From the NCBI RefSeq assembly GCF_020379485.1, contig NC_063448.1, forward strand, positions 48,555,218-48,619,217: DNA of 64,000 nucleotides, in the 5' to 3' direction. This document shows, one piece after another, positions 10,914 to 23,074 of the stretch. Made by a program: the position numbers and the translations under genes. A model generated the notes under the pieces. That model saw nothing but the letters and a program-made list of their open reading frames with translations. It was not told the origin of the DNA and ran no database searches. The stretch is from Brassica napus. Lineage: Eukaryota; Streptophyta; Magnoliopsida; Brassicales; Brassicaceae. Position 1 is the stretch's first letter. Each line of letters begins with the position of its first letter.

Positions 10914-13214
10914 ATGAGTTTACGTTTAATTGACAATGTCACCACTTCTTCTTATAGTGATGCTCCTCTGTTCTCGTCTTCTAAGGAACAAAAACAAATG
11001 GGTGCGCAAATTATATACTGTGATGGCTTCGAGGTGGTTCCTCCTCCCCCGGAGATGAACGACCTAATACTCATCGGAAGCGACCAATCCGGCGGCGGCG
11101 GCTCAAACTGCGGCGAATCGACTGTAACCACCGAAGAAGACGGGACTATTTTCTCCGGCGATAGTTCACCGGGATGGCGTGAAACCAAGCTTTTCTCTTT
11201 CTACTTCGTCAAGCAACCGGCTTACGATGATCTCGACATCAAATCCAAAATCAGTAAAGCTGATTCAGAGATTTATCACTGGAATAAACGGAGAATTGAT
11301 GTCTACAGTGCTCAGAAATGCCAAAGGGTAAAAGCCTTTTTTTGTTTTGTGTGATGATTACTGTTTCCAAGTTTTGATTTTTTTTTTTGGGTTGTCGTTG
11401 GTAGGCTGAGTTGTCGTCTTTGTATGCTCAAATGGAGAGTTTGGTTGCTAGATCGCAAGGACGTAAAGTGGTTTTGGAAGATAAGAAGATGGAGTTTGAT
11501 TCTCTGCAGGAAGGTCTACGGTGCTCTAGCAGTGATGAACTTGACCATCTTGTAATGCAAACTATTTTTTTTTCTTTCTAAACCCATTTCTTGTATAGTG
11601 AAGGTTTTAAAGTGGCCGATTGTTTCATTTTGTGGATGCAGATCTTCACAGCACATTACGTGGTTGAACATGGAAGTGTGAAGGAAGAAGATTGGATGCT
11701 TCAAGAGACCGAGAAGCCTGGTGGGATGACTCTAAGTGATGACTCTCTTGCGCAGAAAGAAGCTTCCATACACAGTCTCAAGGTAGGCTCTACTGAAGCT
11801 AATGAACTTTAAGGGCTTTTACTATATATATATTGTAATGATGTGTGGTTTCTTTTTTGTTTGACTGGAACATTCAGTTAATGGCTGTGGAAATGAATGA
11901 ACTAAAGAAGGAGCTTGAAGCTATTGCATGGAACAATCAGCAGTTGAGTGACAAAATAGGACAGATTCAGAACAAGGTCATGGTTCTTGATGCAGAAATG
12001 TCATACATACTTGAGCAGAGAGACAAATCATATGAAAAGATTAAGATGCTGAGGATACAGCGAGACAAAGGGGTAAGGTTCTTTTGTCTCTCTGTTAGTT
12101 TTGCTTATCGATCTCAAAGATCTAATAACATTTTGGTTTTTCTGGTTGTTAGAACGCTGCGTTTTACCACAGCATTGCTGTTATGAAGAGAGCCAAAGAA
12201 CTGGCTGCTTCTGGAAACGTTAGAGACCTTGAAGTGTACTCTAGCTCTGAGGTTTGTTTGTTCTCGTCCAGTCTAATTGCAGGATTGATTGAGATTTTAA
12301 AGAATCTAATCCTGAGCCTATCTTTTTAATAGGTTGATAGGTTCATGGCTCGTTGGAACAATGACAAGGCTTATAGAGAGGACTACGTGAAAAGAATCTC
12401 GCATTCACTCTGTGAAAGACAGCTGAGCCGAGATGGGAGGATTAGAGATCCTGAAAGTGAAGCTCAGGCTGTTCGGGAGAAGCTGCTTAAGACTAGAAAG
12501 GAAGGTATGGCGGTTCACAAGATGAACAGAGAAGACTCCAGCTCAAACTCGTCTCAAGATGGGAATGTAATCACTGAAAAGCAAAAGAAAGAAGTGAGGA
12601 AGAAGGCGATGGATTTCAACAGGTCAAGTGCTGAGGAGAGTGATGTTATAGACTTGGAGTTCCCGGTGTATGAAAATCCGAAAAAAGGAGAGGTTGATGA
12701 AGAAACATTGAAGGAGAAGAAACGAGAAGAGCAGCTAGAGAAAGCTCAGTTAGCTATGGAAAGGAAGAGGAAGCTACAAGAGAAAGCAACTGCTAAAGCT
12801 GCTATAAGAGCTCAAAAGGAAGCTGAAAAGAAACTCAAGGCAAGTTACTTACTAATGCTCTTTGTGTCATTATCACTTTCTTATTCATTGGTCTGTTTCT
12901 AAATTATTTATTTTGTTTTTCAGGAGTGTGAGAAGAAGGCGAAGAAGAAAGCTGCATCAAACTCTTCTCTTCTCAAATCACAAGAAGCAATCAATGAGCT
13001 TGAAAAGGTGAGTACTATAGCAGTCTCAGGGAAAGAGAAGCAGAGATCAATGTTTCCAAAGAGGAGTTTCAGGTACAAACACCGTGCAAGAGGAACCGAA
13101 GCTCTTCCTAAAGCTATCCTAAACCGTAGAAAGGCTCAGAGGTATTGGGTTTGGGGACTCTCCTCTGCTGCACTTGCTCTAGTGCTCTTCCTTGTGTTTT
13201 TACTATTACGGTGA
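10914..13214 (+). CDS. PPI2: Proton pump interactor (PPI family; PPI2-like)
   Basis: Seven coding exons: 10914-11327, 11405-11551, 11642-11782, 11878-12072, 12153-12251, 12333-12839, 12924-13214. All junctions are in phase 0, giving about 597 residues, near the family length of about 600. An acidic, proline-containing N-terminus precedes long coiled coils (for example [20 protein letters not shown]), a very basic K/E/A-rich region, and a C-terminal hydrophobic anchor ([20 protein letters not shown]). Family members bind the autoinhibitory C-terminus of plasma-membrane H+-ATPase and stimulate it. The intron after residue AAG at 12839 has a GC donor (GCAAGT). An internal ATG at 10998 ([13 protein letters not shown]) resembles the PPI1 start and may be the true start. 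Recalled orthologue At3g15340. Confidence 0.92.
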
Positions 13215-16200
13215 AAATGAGGAAGGAAAGAGACGGTAAAAAAAAGGTTTTTTGACTTTACCTAATTGGAGAAAGAGAGGTATAGTCAGTGAAGGAGAAG
13301 CTGATTCAGGACTTCCAAATATATCTTATAGTTCTTTGGAGTTCTTCATAACCTTGGATGTTAGTTAAATATGTTTCTGTTTGTTTAGAGAGCTATCTGA
13401 AAGAAAAAAAACAACAACATAATTTTCAGTAGGAGCATGTGAGAGTCCATGGAGACCTCCAGCTGTCTTTTAAATGAATGGTTGTGGACTGAATCCACTT
13501 TATAGTCTCACTATTACATCCCGGATAAACAGTAAACAATCTCAGCAAAACTCAATTTAACATCTGTCAGCAAAAGCTAAATCAAGTCTTCGAATCAAAT
13601 ATATTCCAAACTTTCAAAAGTATAGATAAATGATCAAAATTTTGAAAAGGCAGAAACCAATATCTATTTGCTTTGAAGGGATCCTTTTATCAACAAACAA
13701 CCTAACCCCCAAGAGGCCAAGAGGCAAGTGTTATATGGTGAGGTGGTAAATCTTTAGTTGGACACTTCAAAATTAAGTTAGACTAATAGGCAAAAGAAAA
13801 GGACGAGCGAATCATGAGGTGTATTGGAGACCTTTACTTATTTTATTTTTGTAACATTGGAAATATTGTCGAGCCTTCGAGGCAAATATACAAACATCGG
13901 TGTTCCTTTTATTTCGATTACCACTTGATAACAAGTAAATCCAATACGATAAAAAGTTGTTTACATCAATTATTTTGTACTTAACTAAAGTTTAGCTTTA
14001 ACCGACCAAAGAGAAATAACATGAGACCTCAAAACATAACTATTAATATATTTTGTAAATATATAAATTTAAAATAAATAAATTAACTAATAAATAAAAT
14101 CACCATAATACTTTTAAATAATTTTAAGAAAGTACATAAAATTAGGTATGATTTAACGAAAAGACAATTTCTTAAGAATCTATACAATTTTGAAAATGAA
14201 AACACACTTGTTTACACATTTTTACTACCTATCCAAAACTAATGAAATTTTCCTGTTCATATGTATTTCTCAAATATCTTTAGTGATATTTGAATAATAT
14301 CTCTCTCTTTTCTAATCTATTTTTGATTGTTGTAATTTCTGGTTTGTCATTTACTATAACTCTTTACTAAGCTTCGCAATGGTTAACTGTCAAATATTCT
14401 GAGGATGAGCTAATTGTTGCAAGGGTTAGTATCAAAAGTTGCAATTGTTTATCATTAAATGCTACAATTACAAAAATTACAACGGTTTATCACCATATAT
14501 TGCAATGATTCATCATTAAAAATTAAACGATTACAGTTATTCACCTAAATGGTTACATAGATTCACTTAAATGGTTACATAGATTCACTTTAATCTCTAG
14601 CTATCTTTCTCTATTTTAGTGTAACAATAGAATTACAAATAATAATACATATATCAAACTCATATCATGCTTTTATAGATTTTTAGCATCTCATTTTAAT
14701 TCATTTTGATCTCATTAGATTGCACAATAGGTTTGTATATTGCAAAGTGTTCATTTGCATATCACAAGGTTTGGATTGCACATTTAAGTAGTTTTGGGCG
14801 AAAATCGAGGGTCAATCTATACACTTTAAGACTTTGGGGCTAAACTGAAAAGAAGCAAAAGCCAACGCAACATTCTGCAAATACACGGAGGGCCAAATTG
14901 GAACATTAAAAGTATGGGGTTTAATTCAGGAGGTTGTTTCTGTAAAATCGAAAGTCTGGGGCCAGTTTGAAATTATCCAAACGTTCAAGGGCCAAATGGA
15001 AAATATTCTCAAATCCACCATTGGAGAGAACGATGCTTTCTCTTCGCCGAATCTGAGGCTGATTCCGACGATGGTGATGGCTGAGAGCATGAAGGACAGT
15101 TGAGAAGGCCTGGACGAGAAATCCCGTGGTGGATGGCTTCGACTCAATGACGATGGAATCTTGTCTTGGTGATTTCGCGGTGAGAGAGGAGAGTCCGTCA
15201 CGGCGGAGGAGCAGAGCAGGACCAAGAGCACGACGGAGGGTCAGACCAAACCGGGTAAAAGATGATTAGGTTTTGTTTATTAAATGTTTAGACCAAACCG
15301 GATGAATATTTTAAAAATGTTCGGTTCGATGGTTGTGTATTACAGACTTTTACAGGTTAAGCACATTTCATGAGACAGATTGTACTTCAATAACGATGAA
15401 TAAAATCTATGTTGGTTAACCAAACCGAAATTGTACGAATATATGGAGTGTTCTAGTAACTCATAATAATGATATAATTAGAGAATAAATGAAATATGAC
15501 TTTCTAGGATATATCCAACATAAAAATTACACATAAATTGAGGTGATTTCTATTTTAATAGAATAGATTAGTTGTCATCTTGATCAATATGATTTTTTTA
15601 AATGGTACATAAGCTCATGAAAATAAATATATATTGTGTAATGACGACTTTTAATTGAATTTCTTAACCGCAGAAGATATTTTATATGGCTAATGTTTCT
15701 CAAATAATCTCTTAGAGTCTTTGTAGAAAGACAAAACAAACATATAACTGTGGCATAACATATCAAATATATTGGTTAATTAATATTGTCTTTAGTCAGA
15801 AGATATCGTTAGTCTTCTCTGATGGAAGCATGTGTGGTTTAAATAATCGCAGAATTTTTGTTTTGAAGAAAATCTTAACCGTGGAGAAATCTGGTCACGG
15901 AATCAACACCATCCTCCTACTAAAACCAAAATACATCACATTTTTCTCCAAGTTACTTTTCTCAGTTCTCACATAGAGAATACTATAGGACATTTTACTG
16001 TAGTTCTGAGAACTTGAGAAGTCAAGCAGTTCATGCATGAGTTGTCTCACACCGAAATCTATGCAAACCTCTCACGTTTGGTGACGGCAGATGTGCCACG
16101 AAACTCGGTCAGAGTCACATGCCCATCAAGCTTTTGCTTGCATAAGTTCGCTACCAAGAGTACATTCTAATGTTTTCAGTCAACGTGTCGTTCACTTCTC

Positions 16201-17775
16201 ACTTCCACAAATTCGTTGCTTCACTTGAAGCATTACGTTGACTAGTTGCTAAATGTTGACCGGTGGCCTCCGAGGAGCCAGTGTACATTCCGTCGAGCAT
16301 ATGCGATCAATAATAAGTCTCAAAAACATAAAGAAAAAATTTGATCAAAAAAAAAAAAAAAAAAACATAAAGAATTTTTCGCTACTTCAAAGAAAAATAT
16401 ACGATGTGCTCTGTTAAACTGTTCCAAGACAATACGCACATGATATCTTGTAACCTTATACAGTTTGTAACCTATACCTGACAGTCTATTTGCCTATAGC
16501 TTCAGCCTCATGTTCTCTCAAATTATTTATTATTTCCACACTGAATTTAATTATCAATAGTATTACAGAGAAATAGAGGGGTTTTATCATCCACTTTTCA
16601 TTGGGTTTATATCCTACTGTATTGGCCTAAAATGAAACAACTTGCACTTTCAAAGAAACCAAGCTTATACAAACAATTGCTTAATCGTATATCTTTTAAA
16701 TATGAGTATATATGCAAGAAGTTGTTTTGCTTAATCGCTTTTCATTTTTTTTTTGCTTAATCGTTTTTTAACACGCTTAATCGCTTTTCATTTCTTGATG
16801 TTTGAACTTTAATTGACGAAACCTATGCAGCTCTTGGCCATGGGTTAAATCCGACTGTGAGTTCTGAGTTTTTAACATGTTCTCGTTTGTCTCCTCTATT
16901 TCATTACATTAGTATCTTCGTGTAAAAAAGTAACTGTAGACTTTTTTCAAAAACTTTACTGTCAAAGACTTGCAGCCGATTAAAATTGGTGGTGGCCACT
17001 TGTGTTTGGAACTTTGGATCCTTTTTATGCTGTGGACGCTGGTTAATTATTAGTTAAATATCATCAAACATCTATCAGTTCCAAAAAGAAGATCCAAATC
17101 ATTTATATTGATAATCAAACTTGGATGTTATTCTTTTGCAGCAGAATTCAGGTACTTGAACATGTGGTTTGAATAAAAATGTGAGGATGGTTTAACCTAG
17201 CCTGAAAATATGTTTAATTAGGTAGAATCTAACTACTTAGTGATAATGACAATAAAGCATTTCTTAGCCACTAATATAAGCATTGTTAGCTTACCATGTA
17301 AACTTTGAATTTTTCCTTTTCAGTTAATGGTGAATGAATGGTTAATTAATATAGTTAATAGTACAAAATTCAATTTGAAGTAGTATGAATATATTCCAAA
17401 GCACATTAGCAACCAAAATAAGTAAAAGGAACGAAAGTAGGAACCGACTGTGGGTTAGGCAGTAAAGATACAGCATCTTCTTTAATGTTTAGTTATTTAC
17501 ATGAGCTCCTTTCTCGCTTTCATAGATAATCACTAATTAATAGTCTTTGTCCCACCATCAAATTATTGCAATTGACTTTCAACCACAGCTATGATGAAAT
17601 ATGATTTGCCTACATTAACCAAGAATGTATCAATATAACCCCAAATCTCGTTTAAACTGATTAGTTAAGTACGCAGACTAGAGAAGAGAAAAAGCTTTAT
17701 TGAAAATGAACCAAACCGGTATATCGGTATGTACTACTATTTTCCATATACATATATTATGCTTTTTATGGACAA
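13215..17775. other. Gene-free interval with scattered repeat debris
   Basis: No convincing gene. A 22-bp tandem duplication (AAATGGTTACATAGATTCACTT) lies at about 14,550-14,592. The stretch 14,760-15,250 has higher GC and phrases such as GGGCCAAATTGGAACATT and GGGGCCAGTTTGAAATT, which look like an old non-coding repeat; the minus-strand ORF at 14,926-15,231 shows no family features. A run of 19 A lies near 16,349. Confidence 0.5.
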
Positions 17776-17780
17776 TTATA

Positions 17781-18196
17781 TACTAATATTTTAAATCTGG
17801 ACCGGCCAAACCAAATTAAAGGCAGTAGAAAAAGACTAAGGCCATCTTTAATGATACACAAAAATTTACTATATATTTCATTCTAAAATAGAGTAACTAT
17901 ATTATAAAGTTGAATTTGCTCCAATATTTCACTTTATAATAGAGTTATTCTATAATAGAAAGAAATATAGAATAATGTTATTTTTTTACTCTATACTAAT
18001 ATTTTAAATCTGGACCGGCCAAACCAAATTAAAGGCAGTAGAAATAGACTAAAGCCATCTCCAATGATACACAAAAATTTACTATATATTTCACTCTAAA
18101 ATAGAGCAACTATATTATAAAGTTGAATTTGCTCCAATGGTTCACTTTATAATAGAGTTACTCTATAATATAATGAAATATAGAGTAATGTTGCTT
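17781..18196. repeat. 213-bp tandem duplication of host flank plus MITE arm
   Basis: TACTAATATTTTAAATCTGG ACCGGCCAAACCAAATTAAAGG begins at 17,781 and again at 17,994. The similarity runs on through ATGATACACAAAAATTTACT and the TATAATAGAGTTA region. The unit contains non-MITE flank plus one arm of the neighbouring fold-back, so it formed after that insertion or by slippage across it. Confidence 0.8.
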
Positions 18197-18350
18197 TTTT
18201 ACTCTAAATATAGAGTAAAAAAACAACATTACTCTATATTTCACTATATTATAGAGTGAACCATTGGAGTAAATTTAACTCTATAATAGAGTTACTCTAT
18301 TTTAATGTGAAATATGGAAAAAAAATTTGTGTCCCATTGGATATGCCCTA
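18053..18350. mobile_element. Fold-back MITE with ~140-bp arms
   Basis: GCCATCTCCAATGATACACAAAAATTT near 18,053 pairs with AAATTTGTGTCCCATTGGATATGCC near 18,325-18,350. The arms meet around 18,205-18,215 (ACTCTAAATATAGAGT), so the element is nearly all stem. The left arm is also present in the upstream duplicate. Non-coding. Confidence 0.8.
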
Positions 18351-18432
18351 ATGGGAGTATTAGCTCGTTCAACCAAGAGAAACAAACCAATCTTTGGCAT
18401 TACAAGTGTCCTGACGGTCAGGTGACTTTTAA

Positions 18433-19203
18433 TCTTATATATTAAAATAGAAATCAAAAACTTGATTTATGTGAGATTTTTAAAAAAATGAATCCAATGG
18501 ACCTATTCATAGAAAATCATGTTACATTTAATATTTAATCTTATCATTTAAATTTTGGACCTACCAGAAATTTTTATTGGACTATCAATAATTGGATTTA
18601 AACAATAGATGATCCATTGGATTTATAGATAGTATAAATTAAATAGATATAATTTAATGTCGTAATACTATACCTCTATATGCTAAATATTTAAATATTT
18701 GTCGATGTTAACTTTTAAAATTAAAAAGATTTTTTTTTAAATAACAAAAATCATATTATCTAACAATGATTAATATTTACTACTTTAAACCAATGAAAAC
18801 AAAATTTAAACTATATAGTTTATTTTAAAAATTAAACACAAACTAAATGTTTAATAAATCTATGAAGCGAAAAGTTTAATTTTTTTAAAATTTTATAAAT
18901 TTGTGAAATGTTACAATATCTTTGAATATGACAATAAAACAATATTTTACCAATCTTTATATATATAGTTACGATTTTAATAATGAAAAAATAATTCAAA
19001 AATATATATAGAAGAAGATACAAATACATGTGAAAGTTTGAAACAATCTATTCAATGAAAAATATATAATAAACTTATTATGTTTTAAAAATTAATAGAC
19101 ACATATATATTATAATATATACCAATTTAGAATTGAAAATAAAATATTTATATAAAAATAAATAAAATCAAAATTTGGTGCGGTTACGGAGACGGAGATC
19201 TAG
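18433..19203 (+). mobile_element. Short non-autonomous Helitron-like element
   Basis: Starts TCTTATATATTAAAATAG after an A and ends GGAGATCTAG before a T, the terminal pattern of plant Helitrons inserting between A and T. GC-richer GTGCGGTTACGGAGACGG lies just before the end where the subterminal hairpin should be, but pairing is weak. About 770 bp, very AT-rich, no coding sequence. Confidence 0.5.
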
Positions 19204-20183
19204 TTTATATATTATCATTAGGGTTTGCGGCTCAATACATGCACGCCTGTCGCATCCTTCTTTTTCCTCCGTTTCTATAAAAAGGCCAGTCTAAATTGAA
19301 ACTTGCACAAAATATTTTCGTTAGAATTAGGAAAGAAATGTTGAGTAGACTGATTCTAATTGAAATGAACAAGAAAATTTCTCTAAATTAGCCAAAAGTC
19401 TACTTATGTGAACGAGTCGTAGAGGAAGAAAACAAAATCCAAATAATTGTGCCGTCTATATTTATGTATACGTTATTCAAACGTCGACTACTTCATTATT
19501 TATTTTATTATCACTTATGCTATCTCTATCTTTTCTTGTGACTGTATCATGGTCTTATATATCTACCAGAATTTTTAGTTGAAAAAGTATGCAATATCGC
19601 ACACATATAGATAGTCCACTAAGAGAAAGAACTTGAAGTTTCTTTCATTTGTAATCACAAATAAAAATTTGATACGTCGATGTCACACTCACACGCATAC
19701 ATTATGTGCAAACACAATATAGGTGTATGTGTACTACTTTGATTGGCATGTGAAACATTTCCTAGATACGATAGTCCTATATATTGATATCTGTATCATG
19801 TATGGCATGCATATAAAGATATAACTTTGATAATTACGTCAGCGGAGAGGAACATTATGAATGAATATCTCTTTTTTTTTTTGCAAAAGGAAAAGGCATT
19901 TATGTTGTCAACTTTTTGTCACTCTTTTTTTCTTGATATATCAAATATAATTTGTTGTTTTTTTGAAAAAAAATATAATTCGTTGTTCCATAAAGTTTTG
20001 GATTTCTAATAATCTATTCAATTATGCGAGCACTCTCTTAATAATGTGTAAATTTTAATATAAGGGCCTAATAAAGACAAAGTTCACTTCTTTCATTTAA
20101 TCTACAAATTTTTTTCCTTTATGCACTATGGTCTATGGCAGACAAATTCAAAGTAAGAATTTCAAAACCGCCTAATAAAACAT

Positions 20184-20430
20184 ATTCCCTTCGTTTTTTA
20201 ATATAAGTCATTTTAGAAAAAAATTTATGTTCTAAATTATATGACGTTTTCGGTTTTTTATGTAAAATTTATTAACACTTAATATTATATGACCAATGAT
20301 AATATATATTTTATTTTATTATTGATTAATTTGTGATTAGATAAATAATTAATGATTTTTTTGTTTTAAAAATATAAAAAATTAATGATTTTCTTAACCT
20401 ATGCGTATAAATCTAAAAATGAGAGAGTAT
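20184..20430. mobile_element. Stowaway-like (Tc1/mariner) MITE
   Basis: The left end TTCCCTTCGTTTTTTAATATAAGTCATTTTAG matches the common plant Stowaway theme (CTCCCTCCGTTTC... then ATAAGTCGTTTTAG), given here in parts. The right end reads AAAATGAGAGAGTA, its imperfect inverse. TA dinucleotides flank both ends. It lies about 260 bp upstream of the VQ start, inside its likely promoter. Confidence 0.6.
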
Positions 20431-20689
20431 TTTGATTCCCCTGGGCACAAATCCTCATGTCAACTTTCATTTGTCTATATTTTTTAATCGCAATAGTTTT
20501 ATTTAGCATAAAGAAAGATTCCAAATTAAATAAAAACAACCAATCCAACTTCTTTTATAATCCCAAAACCTCAAGAGGAGACTCCATTTTTTAGTTTCAT
20601 CATCATCTTCTCTTTCACTCAAACCCACACAGAAGACTTCTAGTTATATAGAGACTTTGGTGAACTTCTAAAAAGTTTAACAAACATCA

Positions 20690-21367
20690 ATGGAGACCAC
20701 AACGAAACCAAACCCATCTTCCACTACTTCATCATCAGCTTCCTCTTCCATTATCAATGGATCTCTACATCACCACATCATCACCAGATCTGATCATTAC
20801 CCAACAACTTTCGTTCAAGCAGACACTTCCACTTTCAAACAAGTCGTCCAGATGCTAACCGGCACCTCCTCCCCGAGATCCCCAGACTCGCCGCGTCCTC
20901 CTCCGTCTCCTTCCGGCAAGAGTACTTTCGTTATTCCACCGGTCAAAACGACGCAGCCGAAGAAACACTCGGGAAACAAACTCTACGAGAGGAGATCGAA
21001 CAACAGCAGCCTCAAGAACAGCCTCATGATTAACACACTCATGATCGGCGGCGGAAACGGTGCCGGAAGCCCAAGATTCTCGCCGAGAAACCAGGAGATT
21101 CTGTCGCCTAGCTGTCTTGACTTCCCGAAGCTAGCACTGAACAGCCCCGTGACGCCGCTGAAACACGGTGGCGACGGGAACGACGGTGACCCTTTCGACA
21201 GGATGTCGCCATTGTCGGAGGAAGAGAGAGCGATCTCGGAGAAAGGTTATTACTTGCATAGGTCGCCTATTTCAACTCCGAGGGAATCGGAGCCGCAGCT
21301 TTTGCCGCTGTTTCCTGTTACTTCTCCGAGAGTATCGGCTGCTTCACCGGATTATTCAACTTCTTGA
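20690..21367 (+). CDS. VQ19: VQ-motif protein (VQ19-like)
   Basis: Intronless, 225 residues. The VQ motif FKQVVQMLTG (FxxxVQxxTG) lies near residues 49-58. VQ proteins are nuclear cofactors of WRKY transcription factors. The remainder is Ser/Pro-rich with many SP/TP dipeptides (SSPRSPDSPRP, GSPRFSPRN, NSPVTPLK, RSPISTPR, VTSPRV), the pattern seen in VQ proteins phosphorylated by MPK3/MPK6 in immunity. The start is the first ATG after a CT-rich leader (ATCAATGGAG). Recalled collinear locus At3g15300. Length, lack of introns and SP spacing fit the VQ4/13/19/33 subgroup; partner WRKYs cannot be read from sequence. Confidence 0.92.
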   Translation: METTTKPNPSSTTSSSASSSIINGSLHHHIITRSDHYPTTFVQADTSTFKQVVQMLTGTSSPRSPDSPRPPPSPSGKSTFVIPPVKTTQPKKHSGNKLYERRSNNSSLKNSLMINTLMIGGGNGAGSPRFSPRNQEILSPSCLDFPKLALNSPVTPLKHGGDGNDGDPFDRMSPLSEEERAISEKGYYLHRSPISTPRESEPQLLPLFPVTSPRVSAASPDYSTS

Positions 21368-22137
21368 GGAGAGAGAGAATGTTCATAAAATTTACTGCCA
21401 CTGTTATTTTCTTTTTTTAACTCTCGTTTTTAATCCTTACTTTGTTTTTACTATGTTACCAAAAATATGTCAATTTAAATTTTAAATAAAGAATATGAAG
21501 GATATTAAAAGTCAAAGATAAGAAGACGCTCGGTTAGACCATGATTAACCCATAATCTCATTTGGGTTTTTTATTTATTATTTTAGTAATTAAAACTAAT
21601 TAGAAACTTTAGTTAAGTACTGCCTTAATTTTGGGTCTCCAATGGTAGTATCATATTTTGGGTTTCTTAATTTTTTTCGTTCTATGCATTGAAACCTTGT
21701 GATCCAAGAAAATTACATCAACAACACATCCATTAGCTCTAGGCACTAAAGCACATTGTGACTTGACTATTCTAACACTTATGTTTTATCTGAGACAAAG
21801 AAAAGATCATAGTTGTAAAATCAGTTTTCCCCTGAAAACTTTTCCCACAAGTGATCCCAGTGACATCAACATTACTAAACCACCACGAGCTATCAATCAC
21901 TTATGACGCTCTGAAATGATCCAACACAGGCATCGTCATTCTGCAATGCTTCTGTCCTTTTTTGCTTCCTCTAAAGGCTTTTGCAGAAGAATAAACTATG
22001 ATCTGCAAGTTTTCAATACAAACAATGTGGTTACAGTCCACTGCTTTTAACACAGTTCCCATGAAAAGCAGAGTTAGAATCAATGAGTTACCTTCTCTTT
22101 GACAGCTAGGAGCAGCGTCAAGCACAAGAAGCAGCCT

Positions 22138-22193
22138 CGTCCGACGCCATAGAGAGTGCGATCTTGCCTCTTCAAAGCATAAACAACATCCAT
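22138..22193 (-). pseudogene. Histone H4 C-terminal fragment
   Basis: The minus strand encodes MDVVYALKRQDRTLYGVG, nearly the H4 C-terminus (MDVVYALKRQ-RTLYGFGG) with two changes. The rest of H4 (N-terminal tail and helices 1-2) is not adjacent, and the reading frame runs past the normal stop. It is a captured or relic scrap, not a gene. How it arrived is unknown; no poly(A) tail or element ends were identified. Confidence 0.75.
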
Positions 22194-22369
22194 AAAATTA
22201 ACTTTAGACCCCTGGTGGTTATAAAACATACAGAAAGGAAGACAAGCAAGATGTGACATCAGATTGAAACATCGCATTACACTCTTACAAAATCAAGTGA
22301 ATGATTTGACGAATTCAAAACCTTGGTTTAGAAGTGATCCAGTGATCCATAGCTTCAGGTTAGGCAAGT

Positions 22370-22760
22370 TCAAGCTCTGTTTGAAACATGTCCCTTGTAA
22401 CCAGGAAACAAGCAAACTCGGTAATTAGTAAACGTATGTCTCGATCGGACTTGCACAAACCAGAAAAAAAAAGCAAAGCGACGACTGCTAAAATCCTTTT
22501 CGGCTTCAGGATCTCCTGAATCGGAAGAAGGAGACTCCGATGAGCCAACGGGGTTGCTGTAATCCTCTCCGGAACCACCTGTTTCGGTTCTATCTCCACT
22601 GGGAGCAGTATCGGCGAGATTAAGCAGCTCGGGAGCTCTATGGCAATCGTCGAGCAGATTCTGCAACGTCTTCCGCTTGACACGAATACTATCCAAATCG
22701 ACGGTATCATGATTCGAGCTCGAGACGAAGACGACGATTGATTGATTCTTCTTCAGCCTT
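22370..22760 (-). CDS. Uncertain coding block, possible small hypothetical or decayed gene
   Basis: One minus frame reads NHDTVDLDSIRVKRKTLQ, then LLDDCHRAPELLNLADTAPS, then a Ser/Glu/Gly-rich acidic tail. The helical first half and low-complexity acidic second half look like a real small protein. However, no good ATG lies just upstream in frame (the frame opens only at 22,918, through a basic, leader-like stretch), and an overlapping frame is also open from 22,710. I do not recognise a family. It may be a gene whose start I misplace, or a degraded copy. It lies between the VQ and dehydrogenase genes. Confidence 0.35.
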
Positions 22761-23074
22761 TTTCCTCTTTTTTTGTTTGATTTCAACCGACGGGAATTGG
22801 AAAAAAAAAAGAGTTGTGAAAGAGATGAAAGAGCAGAGAGGTGACACGTATACAATAAGAAGCGTTTCTTATGTAACTTGTTTAAGATACGTTGCTTAAA
22901 GTAATTTCTATTTTTCATTTATTTTTAATCCTAATTAAATTAAGAACCCACCTAAGAACCTAGCGATAATGATGGTCTTTAAAACATAAGCACAATTTAC
23001 AATTAAGATAAAAGATATTTCATATTAAAAATGAAAAACATAATTAACAATCTGAAGAGCGACTTATTATTAAA

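Noticed and set aside
10952..11188. Minus ORF in PPI exon 1
   Set aside because: Antisense shadow.
14926..15231. Minus ORF of 101 residues
   Set aside because: No start context, domain or similarity; lies in apparent repeat debris.
16320..16375. Poly(A) run as a SINE or processed pseudogene tail
   Set aside because: ACATAAAGAA on both sides looks like a local duplication; no pol III head or coding body lies upstream.
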